64,000 bases of DNA, taken from BJGN01 sp041159865 (lineage in GTDB: Bacteria; Bacteroidota; Bacteroidia; Chitinophagales; Saprospiraceae). Every line of letters starts with the position of its first letter. Within the stretch, counting starts at the first letter, position 1. The notes beneath the pieces were generated by a model. It did no database searches. It worked only from the letters and a program-made list of their open reading frames with translations, and was not told the origin of the DNA. The position numbers were made by a program, and so were the translations under genes. Shown in pieces: positions 9,618 through 18,706 of the stretch. Location: positions 22,492-86,491 of the forward strand of contig JBEAXK010000064.1 in the NCBI GenBank assembly GCA_041159865.1. The letters run 5' to 3'.

Positions 9618-10115
9618 TTATTTTGACAAATAGGATGATTTTCCACCTGTTTTAGAGAGCAGATATACTTCTTTAATGATCATTTCCTGAGAAAGAGCTT
9701 TACACATATCATAAATAGTGAGCGCAGCCAGGGTTGCACCAGTTAATGCTTCCATTTCAACGCCTGTTTTTCCAGTGACTTTGACGGTGCAGTCTATCCA
9801 GATTTCATTTTCCCCCTGAACATAAATATGGACATCACATTTTTCAACAGGTAAAATGTGGCATAGTGGAATTAAATCGGCTGTTTTTTTTACCCCCATA
9901 ATGCCAGCTAAAATGGCTGTTTGAAAAACGGCTCCTTTTTTTGTAGTAAAATTATTTTCCTTTAAAAAGGGCATCACGCTGGATGGTATAAAGATTTTTG
10001 CCCTGGCGATGGCCTCGCGTTGAGTAGCTGATTTGTTACTTACATCGACCATATTTGGATTATCATTTTCGTCAAGATGGGAAAAAGACATATTAGGAAG
10101 ATTTAGGGTTATCAT
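9618..10115 (-). CDS. moaC: Cyclic pyranopterin monophosphate synthase
   Basis: 165 residues, the usual MoaC length. Family motifs are intact: MVDVSNKSATQREA near the start, LIPLCHILPVEKCDV in the middle (catalytic His in LCH), GVEMEALTGATLAALT, and the C-terminal KTGGKSS with the conserved lysines. MoaC converts the 3',8-cH2GTP product of MoaA into cyclic pyranopterin monophosphate, the second half of the first step of molybdopterin synthesis. Its ATG overlaps the moeA stop (ATGA, 4 bases), so the two are translationally coupled. Confidence 0.96.
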   Translation of the reverse strand: MITLNLPNMSFSHLDENDNPNMVDVSNKSATQREAIARAKIFIPSSVMPFLKENNFTTKKGAVFQTAILAGIMGVKKTADLIPLCHILPVEKCDVHIYVQGENEIWIDCTVKVTGKTGVEMEALTGATLAALTIYDMCKALSQEMIIKEVYLLSKTGGKSSYLSK

Positions 10116-11308
10116 TTAATTGGCCAGAAAGAGAAAAAGTGACCCGCATGAAATTCATTTTCACTTTCGGGCAATTCTATAAATCCATCTGCTTCCAGCA
10201 AATTGGTAAAATCTCCCGATCCATTTCCAGGGAGTGGATCGGCTTCAAGTATATATGTTTCAGGATGAATGGTTAGCCTGACAGGAACAAAATAAGTTAA
10301 AGGTGCTTTAAAGTAAATGGATTTTAGTAGTTTGACTTTCTGTGAAGCAATCTCTTTTAAACCGAAACATGCTTTTATCCACGGAATTAAGTACCTGGTA
10401 ACACATAAGAGAGTTGAAACCGGATTTCCAGGTAAGGCAAAAATTTTGGTTCGCTCATTGCCACCAAAAAAGAACGGTTTTCCGGGGCGCTGTGAAACCT
10501 TATGGAAATATGAATTTATCCCTGCTTCTTTCAATGCTTTTGGAATATAATCAAATTTACCAGCTGAAACTCCGCCACTTAAGATGATTAGTTCATAATT
10601 TTCTAGTAATTCATTCAATTTCTTTTGAACATATTCCTCATTGTCAGGTAAATGAATCATGTCGGGGACCATGCCCCATTTTCTCAAAAAACTAAAAATA
10701 GCATAAGTGTTTGAAATTCTTATCTGATGCATTTTAGGTGTAGTAGTAACGGGAACCAGTTCGTCTCCTGTTGAAATAAGAACGGTCTTAGGATATTGAA
10801 CTACCATTAAGGATGATTTTCCCACGGATGCAGCAACGCTCAATTCGACGGGGCCTAAAAATACACCTTTTTCCAGCAATGAAGCACCAGCTGGTTTATC
10901 AGAGCCACAGAGATGAATATTTTGTAATTTTTCTACTTGATCTATATTAACTTTTGCCATTCCATCTGAAATGGAAAGATCTTCATAGCGAACAATAACA
11001 TCAGTATGTTCAGGTAAAATGGCACCCGTCATAATTTCCACGCAATGATTTTCATTGGCTAACGAATATAGCTCATCGCCAGCGGCTACTGTTTTTTCAA
11101 TAGGAAATATTCTAATTCCAGATGAAAAAGCACTGAAATTTAGGGCAATCCCATCCATTGTAACCCTGTTAAAAGGTGGAAATGGTCTGTCCGCCACAAT
11201 ATTTTCATCGAGAACCCTGCCAAATGCTTCAGTTAAAGAAACTTCGGTACTACTTAAAGGCAGTTTGTTTGCCAGTACGAGCTTGTAAGCATCTTTTACC
11301 TTAATCAT
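10112..11308 (-). CDS. moeA: Molybdopterin molybdenumtransferase
   Basis: 398 residues, normal for MoeA. Visible motifs: FNRVTMDGIAL near residue 47 (the N-R-x-x-M-D-G signature), MTGAILP, LISTGDELVPV, ILSGGVSAGKFDYIP, QRPGKPFFFGG and ALPGNPVSTL, covering the MoCF-fold active site. The enzyme inserts molybdate into adenylated molybdopterin. Its start codon overlaps the stop of the YdeP-like gene (ATGA) and its stop overlaps the moaC start, so the three are tightly coupled. Confidence 0.96.
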   Translation of the reverse strand: MIKVKDAYKLVLANKLPLSSTEVSLTEAFGRVLDENIVADRPFPPFNRVTMDGIALNFSAFSSGIRIFPIEKTVAAGDELYSLANENHCVEIMTGAILPEHTDVIVRYEDLSISDGMAKVNIDQVEKLQNIHLCGSDKPAGASLLEKGVFLGPVELSVAASVGKSSLMVVQYPKTVLISTGDELVPVTTTPKMHQIRISNTYAIFSFLRKWGMVPDMIHLPDNEEYVQKKLNELLENYELIILSGGVSAGKFDYIPKALKEAGINSYFHKVSQRPGKPFFFGGNERTKIFALPGNPVSTLLCVTRYLIPWIKACFGLKEIASQKVKLLKSIYFKAPLTYFVPVRLTIHPETYILEADPLPGNGSGDFTNLLEADGFIELPESENEFHAGHFFSFWPIK

Positions 11309-13578
11309 GAAGCAGGCGAAACCTTTATTACAGTAGATTTATAAATGGGTGTTTGACTTGTTTTAGCGGTATGTTTTATGGAAATGAGGGCATTAGCTTC
11401 TGGAAAATAGGTGGCAATGCAACCCATAGGAATCGGATATGGAACAACGCTAAATCCTGATAAACATAGTGTTTCAGGGGAAACGGGGTTCTCGAGATTT
11501 ACTTTTTGTCTCGATTTTAAACCTAATGACTCCATATCTTTTTTATTCATCATCACAATTTTCCGATCATTTTTAATCCCCCTGTATCTGTCTAAAAGAC
11601 CATAAACGGAAGTATTAAATTGATCGTGGCTTCGTATGGTCATCATTCGGAATGAGCTAAATGGTAATGAAAGGTCTGGCACCTGGTTTATAGTAAACAG
11701 GGCTTTTCCAGCAGGCGTTGGGAAAGTATTTTCCCGTAATGAATTAGGTAAAACGAAACCTCCTTTTTTTCTTAACCTGGTATTAAAATCTTGAAAGCCA
11801 GGTATTATTTTTTCAATGACTTCCCTAACTTCATCATAATTAGATGCCCACGATTTCCACATGGTTTTTGACTCTGGCAAAGTGTGTCTGGCAATACCTG
11901 CCACTATTTCAGGTTCACTTTTAAGATGTGGAGAACATGGAGGCAAAACGCCTTTAGATGACTGGACAACACCCATCGCATTTTCCGTACTTATCAGTTG
12001 AATTAATCCGTCGGATATATCTTTTTCAGAACGGGACAAGCAGGGTAGAATTAGAGCTGTTTCTCCTGTTTCCAGGTGACTTTTATTTAATTTAGTAGAA
12101 ATCTGAACAGTTAAAGTGCATTTTTGAAGTGCCCGGGCGGTAAAAGTAGCATCGGGAGCAGCACTTGCCAGATTTCCCCCTAAACTAATCAATACCTTTG
12201 CTTTTCCGCTTTCCATTGCTTTTATAGCCTCGACAACCGTAAAGCCAGCTTTTTTAGGTGGTTGAAATCCAGCTACTTCTTTAAAATTTTTTAAAAATGT
12301 CACAGTAGGTGTTTCTGTTATTCCCATGGTTCTGTCACCTTGTACATTGCTATGACCCCGAACGGGACATGGCCCGGATCCTTCCTTACCAAAGGCACCT
12401 TTTACGAGAAGAAGATTAATAACTTCCTGTATATTTTCTACAGCATTTTCATGTTGGGTTAAGCCCATAGACCAGCAGACTATCATCTTATTTGCTTTGC
12501 GAATCATCTCTGCCGCTTGCTTAATCAGCGAGCGTTCCACACCAGAAGCATCAGCAAGGGTATTAAAATCCTGCTCCAGTAAGTGATTGGCGAATGCTTC
12601 ATAGCCTATCGTGTTTTCGGAAATAAAAGGGATATCAAAAGCGGAATCAGGTCTTTTTCTTTCTTCATAAAACAGGAGCTGAAGGATGGCCTTCAGGAGA
12701 GGGATATCTCCATTGATCGTTACGGGCAAATATAAATCACTGAGAACGGTTCCTTTTCCAATTACTTTGAAAAATTTTTTAGGATTTTTGAAAGAGGTCA
12801 GACCTGCTTCAGGAATAGGATTAATACTTATTATTTTCCCACCATTCTTTTTACATTTTTCTAAAGAGGTAAGCATTCTTGGATGATTACTACCTGGGTT
12901 TTGTCCTAAAATGATAATCAGATCTGTCTTTTCAAAATCGGCCAGGGTGACACTCCCTTTTGAAATGCCAACCGTATGCAACATTGCTTTAGCAGATGAT
13001 TCGTGGCATAAATGAGAACAATCGGGTAAATTATTCGTACCAAATTCTCTGGCGAACCATTGATACATAAAAGCAGCTTCATTGCTTGTTCGTCCAGAGG
13101 TATAAAAAACGGCCTCGTTGGGAGTAGAAAGGGCATTCAGATTTTTTGCTATGAGGGCGAAAGCATCCTCCCACGAAATAGCGGTATAATGTGTTTCTCC
13201 CGGTTTTTTGATAAGAGGTTCTGCGATTCGGCCTAATTTACCGAGTTCCATTTCTGTTTTAAGCTTTAATTCCTTAATGTCATGTTGTTTAAAAAAATGA
13301 GCATTTATCGTTTTGGAATCAGCCTCCGCAGCGATAGCTTTAATACCATTTTCACAATATTCACCAAACGGCGTTCTCTCATCATCTGGATCAGGCCAGG
13401 CACAACCAGGGCAATCAAATCCATCAAATTGATTCATTTTTCGCATGAGGAGGGTTGACTTCCCTGGACCTAAGTCAAAAAGACCCATATTTAGCGTGGA
13501 TAATATAGCAGGTAATCCTACGGCTGATTTTTTTATTTTTCCCAAACCTGGACCTTTTTCTTTATAAATTTTTGTCAT
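11305..13578 (-). CDS. FdhF/YdeP family molybdopterin oxidoreductase
   Basis: 757 residues, cytoplasmic, no signal peptide. N-terminal Cys cluster C56, C59, C75 (DCPGCAWPDP, EYCENG) is the modified 4Fe-4S region of the YdeP group. C191-H192 (HLCHESSAKAM) aligns with the Sec/Cys-His molybdenum-ligand pair of formate dehydrogenase H. GQNPGSNHPRML and CPVRGHSNVQGDRTMG are bis-MGD-binding segments typical of the family. The E. coli homologue YdeP is linked to acid resistance; the substrate of this family is not established. The gene lies inside the cofactor operon between moaA and moeA, so those genes probably supply this enzyme. No partner electron-transfer subunit or FdhD-like gene is visible next to it. 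Confidence 0.9.
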   Translation of the reverse strand: MTKIYKEKGPGLGKIKKSAVGLPAILSTLNMGLFDLGPGKSTLLMRKMNQFDGFDCPGCAWPDPDDERTPFGEYCENGIKAIAAEADSKTINAHFFKQHDIKELKLKTEMELGKLGRIAEPLIKKPGETHYTAISWEDAFALIAKNLNALSTPNEAVFYTSGRTSNEAAFMYQWFAREFGTNNLPDCSHLCHESSAKAMLHTVGISKGSVTLADFEKTDLIIILGQNPGSNHPRMLTSLEKCKKNGGKIISINPIPEAGLTSFKNPKKFFKVIGKGTVLSDLYLPVTINGDIPLLKAILQLLFYEERKRPDSAFDIPFISENTIGYEAFANHLLEQDFNTLADASGVERSLIKQAAEMIRKANKMIVCWSMGLTQHENAVENIQEVINLLLVKGAFGKEGSGPCPVRGHSNVQGDRTMGITETPTVTFLKNFKEVAGFQPPKKAGFTVVEAIKAMESGKAKVLISLGGNLASAAPDATFTARALQKCTLTVQISTKLNKSHLETGETALILPCLSRSEKDISDGLIQLISTENAMGVVQSSKGVLPPCSPHLKSEPEIVAGIARHTLPESKTMWKSWASNYDEVREVIEKIIPGFQDFNTRLRKKGGFVLPNSLRENTFPTPAGKALFTINQVPDLSLPFSSFRMMTIRSHDQFNTSVYGLLDRYRGIKNDRKIVMMNKKDMESLGLKSRQKVNLENPVSPETLCLSGFSVVPYPIPMGCIATYFPEANALISIKHTAKTSQTPIYKSTVIKVSPAS

Positions 13579-13619
13579 TTGTAATTGCTAAAAATTTTGC
13601 TTACGAAAATAACAACCTT

Positions 13620-14618
13620 TTACCCACCAATGGTTGACATTGATTCGGTAGCGGGAAAAAAGGCAGCTCTATTTTTTTCTGCTTCCCAGCCATCTTTTGC
13701 TCTATGGGAAAAACTTTGTATGAGCGCCCCTTTAATCTGCTCATCTGTCGCCTCATTGCGCATCAAATCTCTAAGATTAAAAACACCATGGTCGTACAAA
13801 CAAGTCTTTAAAGTTCCTTGAGGCGTGATTCTTATCCGGTTGCAAGTACCGCAAAATGTCCGGCTATAAGCAGCAATAATACCAATATCGCCGCGATAAC
13901 CAGGTATTTTATAGTTGCTGGAAGTAGCATATTTGGGGTCTTCCAGTTTATATAAGTCCGGATATTCGTTTTTGAGATAGGCTAAAATGTTAAGATGATT
14001 CCACAACAACTGTTCATAATGGCTTCCTGTCCCGTTAAAAGGCATTTCCTCAATAAAACGAACACTAACAGGGGTGTTTTTAGTCAGTTCACAAAGGGGT
14101 ATCAGGTCGTCAATATTTTTATTGGCCATGACCACTGCATTGATTTTCGTTGGAATACGATGCATAATTAATGATTCCAGCGTATTATAAACCGTAGAAA
14201 ATAAATCTCTCCGAGTAATTTCAAAAAAACGCGTAGCGTCTAAGGTATCCAGGGATAAATTGACCGATTTAATGCCAAGTCGTTTAAGCTCCGGTATAAT
14301 ATCAGCCGTATGTGTGCCATTGGTTGTAATATGAATTTCCTCTAAATGAGGTAAAGCATGAATGCTTTCTATGAATTTCATAATATCTTTTCGAACAAAA
14401 GGTTCTCCTCCTGTTATTCTTAATTTTGTAATGCCCAGTTCGGTAAGAATTTTTGTAAGCCTTTCTAATTCTTCAAATTGTAATAATTCCTTCTTGGGCA
14501 TATATTGAATACCCTCTTCAGGCATACAATAAAAACACCTCAGATTACAGCGATCTGTAACAGCAATACGTGCATAATTGATGATTCTACCGTGATTGTC
14601 AAACATAGATGCTGCCAT
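13620..14618 (-). CDS. moaA: GTP 3',8-cyclase
   Basis: 332 residues. The radical SAM motif is C24, C28, C31 (TDRCNLRCFYCMP), followed by LRITGGEPFVRKD. The C-terminal second cluster motif FCGTCNRIRITPQGTLKTCL and the terminal Gly-Gly pair required for catalysis are both present. MoaA opens molybdopterin synthesis from GTP. Its ATG (14618) lies one base after the stop of the secreted hydrolase gene; Met5 at 14606 is an alternative start. 41 bases separate its stop from the YdeP-like gene. Confidence 0.96.
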   Translation of the reverse strand: MAASMFDNHGRIINYARIAVTDRCNLRCFYCMPEEGIQYMPKKELLQFEELERLTKILTELGITKLRITGGEPFVRKDIMKFIESIHALPHLEEIHITTNGTHTADIIPELKRLGIKSVNLSLDTLDATRFFEITRRDLFSTVYNTLESLIMHRIPTKINAVVMANKNIDDLIPLCELTKNTPVSVRFIEEMPFNGTGSHYEQLLWNHLNILAYLKNEYPDLYKLEDPKYATSSNYKIPGYRGDIGIIAAYSRTFCGTCNRIRITPQGTLKTCLYDHGVFNLRDLMRNEATDEQIKGALIQSFSHRAKDGWEAEKNRAAFFPATESMSTIGG

Positions 14619-14619
14619 A

Positions 14620-16350
14620 TTAATAGCGCCATGATTTTAAATCTGCTCCTTTAGGGGCAGATTTTATTACCCTGTCAGTCCATTTTGGAATAAACATGCG
14701 ATGATAACGCAAACGAGAAATATAATTTGGCTGGGTATGATCACCATTCCAGCAATGTTCCGCCCGGTCGCCATAATCAACTTCTCCATTATAGTAGGGT
14801 TCCTTTGTTTCTTCCAGCATTTGTTCAGTAAAATAAACAGCGTTATTTAGATAAAAATTATCCATATCCCCGCAATAGATGTATATTTTATCCTTCCAGT
14901 CTTTTCCATTTTTTGCCCAGTCCCTTTTTAAAATATAGGATAAGTCATAATTTTCTTTCCAGTATTTGGCTACTTCAGGGAAAATCTCACCGCTATATTT
15001 ATCCCAGATTCTTTTTGGATACCCATCTTCACCAACAGGGGAATATACCGCTTCCCAGATATCCCATTGTTGTCCCGACCGTGTTTTAGTACCTAAAGCC
15101 AGTTCTTTGTGATTTGTTTCCTGAATGGTAGCGGAAATACGTCCCAAAGAGTCCCGGTGGGCAGGTCGGGGTGTTCGTTTAAATTCAGATTCAACGAAAT
15201 ATGCATTTTTGTCTTCGTATAAATTAAACACAGTATTTGCCCTAAAATCAATCGGGTCAGGACAAGCGGCATAAGAACCGTTATATTCTGTCGGGTATTT
15301 TACCTGAACGGCAAGTGCTTCCCATCCACCGGTAGAACCACCATAAGTAAAACGGGCCCAACCTTCACCTATTCCACGAAACTTTTTTTCAATATAGGGA
15401 ATTAATTCATATGTTATCGCATCACCGTAAGGTCCCAGATTTTCAGAATTTACTGCATAAGAGTCATCATAAAATGGATTTGCATGCTGTATTTCAATGG
15501 CTATAACTCTTGGAAAATTGGCTCCAGTCCACAGTTTATAAAACTGATATGCTTCCTGTTGAACGATTCTGTTGTAGCAATCAACCCCAAATCGCGAAGA
15601 ATATTCACAAGGAATGGTGGTATCGGGGGGCGACGTCCTGAAACCTCCAAAGTCTGCAGGAAAATGTCCGTGGTAAATGGCTAATGGGTACTTTGCCTGA
15701 GGGTGTGTGTCCCAGCCTTCTGGTAAAAGCACATGGGCTCCAAGATACATGTCTCTTCCCCAGAATTTGGAAAGCAGTTCGCTTCGTATCTTAATATGCT
15801 TTACATATTTGGTGTCTTCAGGTTCTTTAATGGGCGGAATAATCTTGTCTAACGAAAGCGAAATGATTTTTGCACTTTGGGGGTTAAAATTAATTTTTTG
15901 AGGAGTTGAATATAAATTTCCAGGAGCCAGATTCCATTGCTGACCCTCCCCCCTGTCCATAGGAAGTTTGACAGTATATCCATCCGCTTTTTTAAATGTT
16001 TCGTATTTATGTAACAAAACCTGAACAAAATAATCTCCAGCAGGTACGTCAGATAAACTTTCGACAGGATATCCAAACGCATTTGAACCATCAGCAATAA
16101 CAGGTTTTCCTGCTTCCCATTCCTCAACGTCTAGGCCAAAAATTAACTGAGACTCAGGTCCGTCAGCAATTTGAAAACGGGGTTCTGCTTTATCATTTTT
16201 CGATAGCATAATCAATAATCTGCCATCCAGTTTTTCATCAATTCCCTTATAGGTAACAGAAAAATAGGGGGGCTTTCCTTGGCTAAAGGAAAAATTAGAT
16301 ATACATGTAATCAGAGTCAGGATGTAAAACAGGCTTTTCATTTTATTCAA
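14620..16350 (-). CDS. Secreted alpha/beta-hydrolase (esterase-like)
   Basis: 576 residues. The signal peptide ends near residue 23 (SNFSFSQ). The N-terminal ~190 residues form a beta-rich region (GDYFVQVLLHKY). The C-terminal half is an alpha/beta-hydrolase of the esterase-D/feruloyl-esterase type, with LAIYHGHF, the nucleophile elbow YGGSTGGWEA and a late DRAEHCWNGDH that could supply the catalytic His. The substrate is unknown. It ends one base before the moaA start and shares its strand, so it may be the first gene of the molybdenum operon, although no functional link is obvious. The upstream gap to the divergent DUF5916 gene should hold its promoter. Confidence 0.75.
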   Translation of the reverse strand: MNKMKSLFYILTLITCISNFSFSQGKPPYFSVTYKGIDEKLDGRLLIMLSKNDKAEPRFQIADGPESQLIFGLDVEEWEAGKPVIADGSNAFGYPVESLSDVPAGDYFVQVLLHKYETFKKADGYTVKLPMDRGEGQQWNLAPGNLYSTPQKINFNPQSAKIISLSLDKIIPPIKEPEDTKYVKHIKIRSELLSKFWGRDMYLGAHVLLPEGWDTHPQAKYPLAIYHGHFPADFGGFRTSPPDTTIPCEYSSRFGVDCYNRIVQQEAYQFYKLWTGANFPRVIAIEIQHANPFYDDSYAVNSENLGPYGDAITYELIPYIEKKFRGIGEGWARFTYGGSTGGWEALAVQVKYPTEYNGSYAACPDPIDFRANTVFNLYEDKNAYFVESEFKRTPRPAHRDSLGRISATIQETNHKELALGTKTRSGQQWDIWEAVYSPVGEDGYPKRIWDKYSGEIFPEVAKYWKENYDLSYILKRDWAKNGKDWKDKIYIYCGDMDNFYLNNAVYFTEQMLEETKEPYYNGEVDYGDRAEHCWNGDHTQPNYISRLRYHRMFIPKWTDRVIKSAPKGADLKSWRY

Positions 16351-16444
16351 TTTTTCAAAAAATGCTTCTTTTCCAGGAATCCTTTAAAATTAATACTATT
16401 TAGGAATATTAGCATACTTTTTAGGCTATTACCTTTTTTGAATG

Positions 16445-16452
16445 TATTTTTG
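16445..16452 (+). promoter_or_regulatory. Candidate Bacteroidota -7 element (TATTTTTG)
   Basis: An exact TAnnTTTG match lies 25 bases before the ATG at 16478. No good -33 TTG occurs at the usual 17-23 base spacing, so support is partial. It overlaps the upstream in-frame ATG at 16442, which argues for translation from 16478. Confidence 0.35.
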
Positions 16453-16477
16453 CCAGCTACTTTCTGAAATTTTAATT

Positions 16478-18706
16478 ATGACACCTAGAATTATTTCTTT
16501 CCTTGTATTACTAGTTTTTTTTGTAATCACGGTAAAAGCGCAAACCCCTGGTATTACCTATGAGGCTCAACCTGATATGTTGGTCTCCTTTACGAATGAA
16601 AAACCTGTTATTGATGGTAAAGTAGTTGAGGAATGTTGGAAAAAAGGAAGGGGGGCCAAAGATTTCTGGCAACTTTTTCCTACAGACAGCGTAAAAAATC
16701 CTGTGCAAACAGAGATTTATATGACCTATGATAAATATAACCTATATGTTGCGGCTATTTGTTATTCAAAGGGAAATAAATATATTGTTCCATCCTTGAA
16801 ACGTGATTTTCGGGCAGGAGGTAATGACAATGTTACTTTCGTTTTCGATTCTTACAATGACAGAACAAATGCTTTTGTTTTTGGTATTAACCCATTAGGG
16901 GTTATGAGAGAGGCTGTTATTGCTAATGGAGGCAGAGAAAGATCTGATTTTAATGAAAACTGGGATAATAAATGGAATGGGGAATCTTATATTGGTGAAA
17001 ATTACTGGTCAACGGAAATAGTCATTCCTTTTGCAGCACTGAGATTTAAGGAAAATTCATCTTCCTGGAATTTCAATGCTTATCGTTTTGATACCCAGTC
17101 TAATACTCAATCAACGTGGAATCATATTCCCCAAAATCAATTACCCATGAGTTTAGCGTTCATGAGTAAACTGGCATTTGAGAAACCAATCGAAAAAACA
17201 GGCTCTGCCTTTACCGTTATTCCATATGTTTCTGGCGGAAGTGCAAAGAATTTTACAGAAAATTCACCCACTAAAAATACTTTTGGTTTTGGAGGAGATG
17301 CTAAAATAGGCCTTTCGCCATCCTTAAATCTGGACTTAACCGTTAATCCTGACTTTAGTCAGGTTGAAGTGGACAGACAGGTTATAAATCTGGACCGTTT
17401 TGAAATCTTCTTTCCAGAACGACGTCAGTTTTTTTTAGAAAATGCAGACTTATTTTCAGGCTTTGGAGATCAAAGAAGCAATCCTTTTTTCTCTCGTAGA
17501 ATAGGGATTGCAAAGGATGCAGATGGAAATAATTTTCAGGTTCCTATCCTCTATGGGGCACGACTAAGTGGTAAATTAGATAATAACTGGAGGGTGGGTC
17601 TCTTGAATATGCATACTCAGTCTGATCCTGAAAATAAACTGGCGGGTTCAAATTATACGGTTGGCGCCATACAACGAAAGTTATTCTCTCGGTCAAATAT
17701 TGGATTTATATTTGTAGATAAGGAAAATTTTACCTCCGATTTAACTTTTGAGCCAGTAGATAAAGAGAGATTTAATAGAATTGTTGGGGTTGATTACAAC
17801 CTGGCTTCTTCTGATAATCGCTGGAATGGACGAACTTTTTATCACCAAATGTTTAATTCCGATAAGAACGGCAAAATGGCCGATCGTTTTGCACACGGAA
17901 CCACTCTGGTCTATCAGGACCGCAAATGGAATTTTACGTATCAGCACCAATGGATAAAATCTGAGTATGCCCCAGCGGTAGGTTATGTACCAAGAAACAA
18001 CTTTTTCTCATTAAATGGAGAAGTAAGCAGATTTTTTTATCCTAAAAATAGCCCAATTAATCAATATTCTTTTGGGATAAAAAGTGGGCAAACCTGGCAA
18101 CCAGAAGATGGCAGGACAGATCAGGAATTTTCATTAACATTGGATGGTCAACTTAAAAATTCTGGTTTTATAAACATTGAACTCAATAATAATTTTGTTT
18201 ATTTATTTGATGAATTCGATCCTTCCCGTACAAATTCTAAAGCTCTTCCTGCAGGTTCGCAATTTAGAAATACCTTCCTCACTGCTTTTTTATGGTCTGA
18301 CCAAAGGAAAGCCATTAATTATAGATTAGAACCATTTTTTGGACAGTATTTTAATGGGAATATAGCTGGTATTTCAGGTAGTTTAGTGTGGCGTTATCAA
18401 CCTTATGGATCTATAGAAATGTCTTTCAATTATAGTGATATTAAACTTCCTGAACCTTATGCCTCTGCAAAATTAATATTGGTAGGACCACGAATTGACT
18501 TTACTTTTACCAAAAAGTTATTCTTAACTACCTTTATTCAATATAACAATCAAGTAGAAAACTTAAATGTAAACGCTCGTTTACAATGGCGTTTTGCTCC
18601 TGTTTCCGATTTATTCCTCGTTTACACCGATAATTACGATACATTTAATGGAAAAACTAAAAATAGAGCGCTCATTGCTAAATTTACTTATTGGCTGAAT
18701 TTATAA
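16478..18706 (+). CDS. DUF5916 outer-membrane protein with N-terminal CBM9-like domain
   Basis: 742 residues from the ATG at 16478. This start is chosen over 16442 because it places a clean signal peptide (MTPRIISFLVLLVFF...VKAQ) at the N-terminus. Residues ~25-210 form a carbohydrate-binding family-9-like beta-sandwich (PVIDGKVVEECWKKG, FVFDSYNDRTNAFVFGINPLG). The rest is the DUF5916 barrel-like region (DFSQVEVDRQVINLDRFEIFFPERRQFFLEN is characteristic; split here as PDFSQVEVD and FFPERRQFFLEN). These proteins are common in Bacteroidota and are of unknown function, presumably outer-membrane and possibly glycan-related. The 3' end overlaps the convergent kinase-like gene by 6 bases. Confidence 0.87.
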   Translation: MTPRIISFLVLLVFFVITVKAQTPGITYEAQPDMLVSFTNEKPVIDGKVVEECWKKGRGAKDFWQLFPTDSVKNPVQTEIYMTYDKYNLYVAAICYSKGNKYIVPSLKRDFRAGGNDNVTFVFDSYNDRTNAFVFGINPLGVMREAVIANGGRERSDFNENWDNKWNGESYIGENYWSTEIVIPFAALRFKENSSSWNFNAYRFDTQSNTQSTWNHIPQNQLPMSLAFMSKLAFEKPIEKTGSAFTVIPYVSGGSAKNFTENSPTKNTFGFGGDAKIGLSPSLNLDLTVNPDFSQVEVDRQVINLDRFEIFFPERRQFFLENADLFSGFGDQRSNPFFSRRIGIAKDADGNNFQVPILYGARLSGKLDNNWRVGLLNMHTQSDPENKLAGSNYTVGAIQRKLFSRSNIGFIFVDKENFTSDLTFEPVDKERFNRIVGVDYNLASSDNRWNGRTFYHQMFNSDKNGKMADRFAHGTTLVYQDRKWNFTYQHQWIKSEYAPAVGYVPRNNFFSLNGEVSRFFYPKNSPINQYSFGIKSGQTWQPEDGRTDQEFSLTLDGQLKNSGFINIELNNNFVYLFDEFDPSRTNSKALPAGSQFRNTFLTAFLWSDQRKAINYRLEPFFGQYFNGNIAGISGSLVWRYQPYGSIEMSFNYSDIKLPEPYASAKLILVGPRIDFTFTKKLFLTTFIQYNNQVENLNVNARLQWRFAPVSDLFLVYTDNYDTFNGKTKNRALIAKFTYWLNL

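Noticed and set aside
16442..16444. Upstream ATG for the DUF5916 gene
   Set aside because: It adds 12 residues ahead of a complete signal peptide and overlaps a candidate -7 element; 16478 is better.
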